The notes under the pieces: generated by a model
Told to the model about the DNA's origin: nothing
What the model saw: the letters and a program-made list of their open reading frames with translations, nothing else
Database searches by the model: none
Made by a program: the position numbers and the translations under genes
Part shown: piece by piece, positions 63,851 through 64,000 of the stretch
How positions within the stretch are numbered: the first letter of the stretch is position 1
How the letters are laid out: each line of letters opens with the position of its first letter
Source: Subsaxibacter sp. CAU 1640
Lineage (GTDB): Bacteria; Bacteroidota; Bacteroidia; Flavobacteriales; Flavobacteriaceae
Assembly: GCF_023156585.1 (NCBI RefSeq)
Contig: NZ_JALNMI010000003.1
Location: 372,001-436,000, forward strand
Length of the DNA: 64,000 bases
Direction of reading: 5' to 3'

Positions 63851-64000
63851 ATGTTTTCATTTCATTTTCAAAATTTTCTAGGAAAGCTCGACATTCAATA
63901 TCCGAACTATAAAGGCATACCAAATGATAGTCCAGTTTACATATTTTACAAAGAGAATTCTGATTTAAGTAAACATGAAATATTACGACGATTCTATAAC
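63851..64000 (+). CDS. Unidentified ORF, open at the window end
   Basis: 50 codons are visible from ATG 63851 (MFSFHFQNFLGKLDIQYPNYKGIPND...), then open. It starts 78 bp after the TIGR04141-like gene on the same strand, AT-rich in the same way, so the pair may be one unit. Too short to name. Confidence 0.45.
   Translation, partial: MFSFHFQNFLGKLDIQYPNYKGIPNDSPVYIFYKENSDLSKHEILRRFYN

Overview
The window looks like a chromosomal segment of a low-GC Flavobacteriaceae (Bacteroidota). Evidence: two secreted proteins end in type IX secretion (T9SS) sorting domains; a hybrid two-component regulator of the Bacteroidota one-protein type (kinase, receiver and AraC domain fused) is present; promoters of the TTTG-N19-TAnnTTTG type occur; Shine-Dalgarno sites are mostly absent; and FtsK, LolA, LptF/G and RibB homologues are arranged as is usual in flavobacteria. 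I see no rRNA, tRNA, CRISPR array, transposase, integrase or prophage module.

Layout. 0-24.5 kb is core chromosome: uvrD/pcrA-type helicase (cut by the window edge), an AsmA-like membrane protein, an FMN glutamate-synthase-like enzyme, patatin lipase, M1 peptidase, recG, a DUF2911/TPR protein, a TlpA-like lipoprotein, pheT, a solitary C5 DNA methyltransferase, tpx, dgkA, and the run ftsK-lolA-lptF/G-ribB-membrane protein. 24.5-30 kb is accessory: a degenerate 21-bp tandem repeat, a T9SS-sorted delta-60 repeat protein, and four poorly known genes, three of them in a stretch unusually rich in A and C on the coding strand, ending with a TraB/GumN-family protein.

30.0-36.9 kb is the most unusual part. 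It is a run of short, same-strand genes of unrelated type (small membrane protein, lipoproteins, SRPBCC, DMP19-like, NTF2-like) separated by about 100-220 bp spacers with integron attC-like architecture. Each cassette starts with GTTG plus a cassette-specific sequence and ends with its reverse complement, perfectly over 10 bp in five cassettes. No integrase is visible, so it resembles a CALIN (cluster of attC sites lacking an integron integrase). A truncated cassette at 36.85-37.0 kb ends the run.

37-54.5 kb holds an 8/9-bp tandem array, an unrecognised 310-aa protein, two large secreted repeat proteins with C-terminal S74 (endosialidase-type) chaperone domains in tandem with a lipoprotein, a TPR/histidine-kinase/receiver/AraC hybrid regulator, and a block of six minus-strand exported or lipoprotein genes. 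A TTGTAACA motif recurs upstream of the S74 genes, the regulator and the lipoprotein block, suggesting a local regulon. 54.7-61.4 kb has an ECF sigma factor with a TPR-bearing anti-sigma candidate, converging on a TPR-CHAT protease-like protein, then a DegT-family aminotransferase, a thioredoxin-like protein and a nitroreductase. 61.5-61.8 kb is a GC-rich 21-bp tandem array, after which the window ends in a probable TIGR04141/DUF6119-family gene and a partial ORF.
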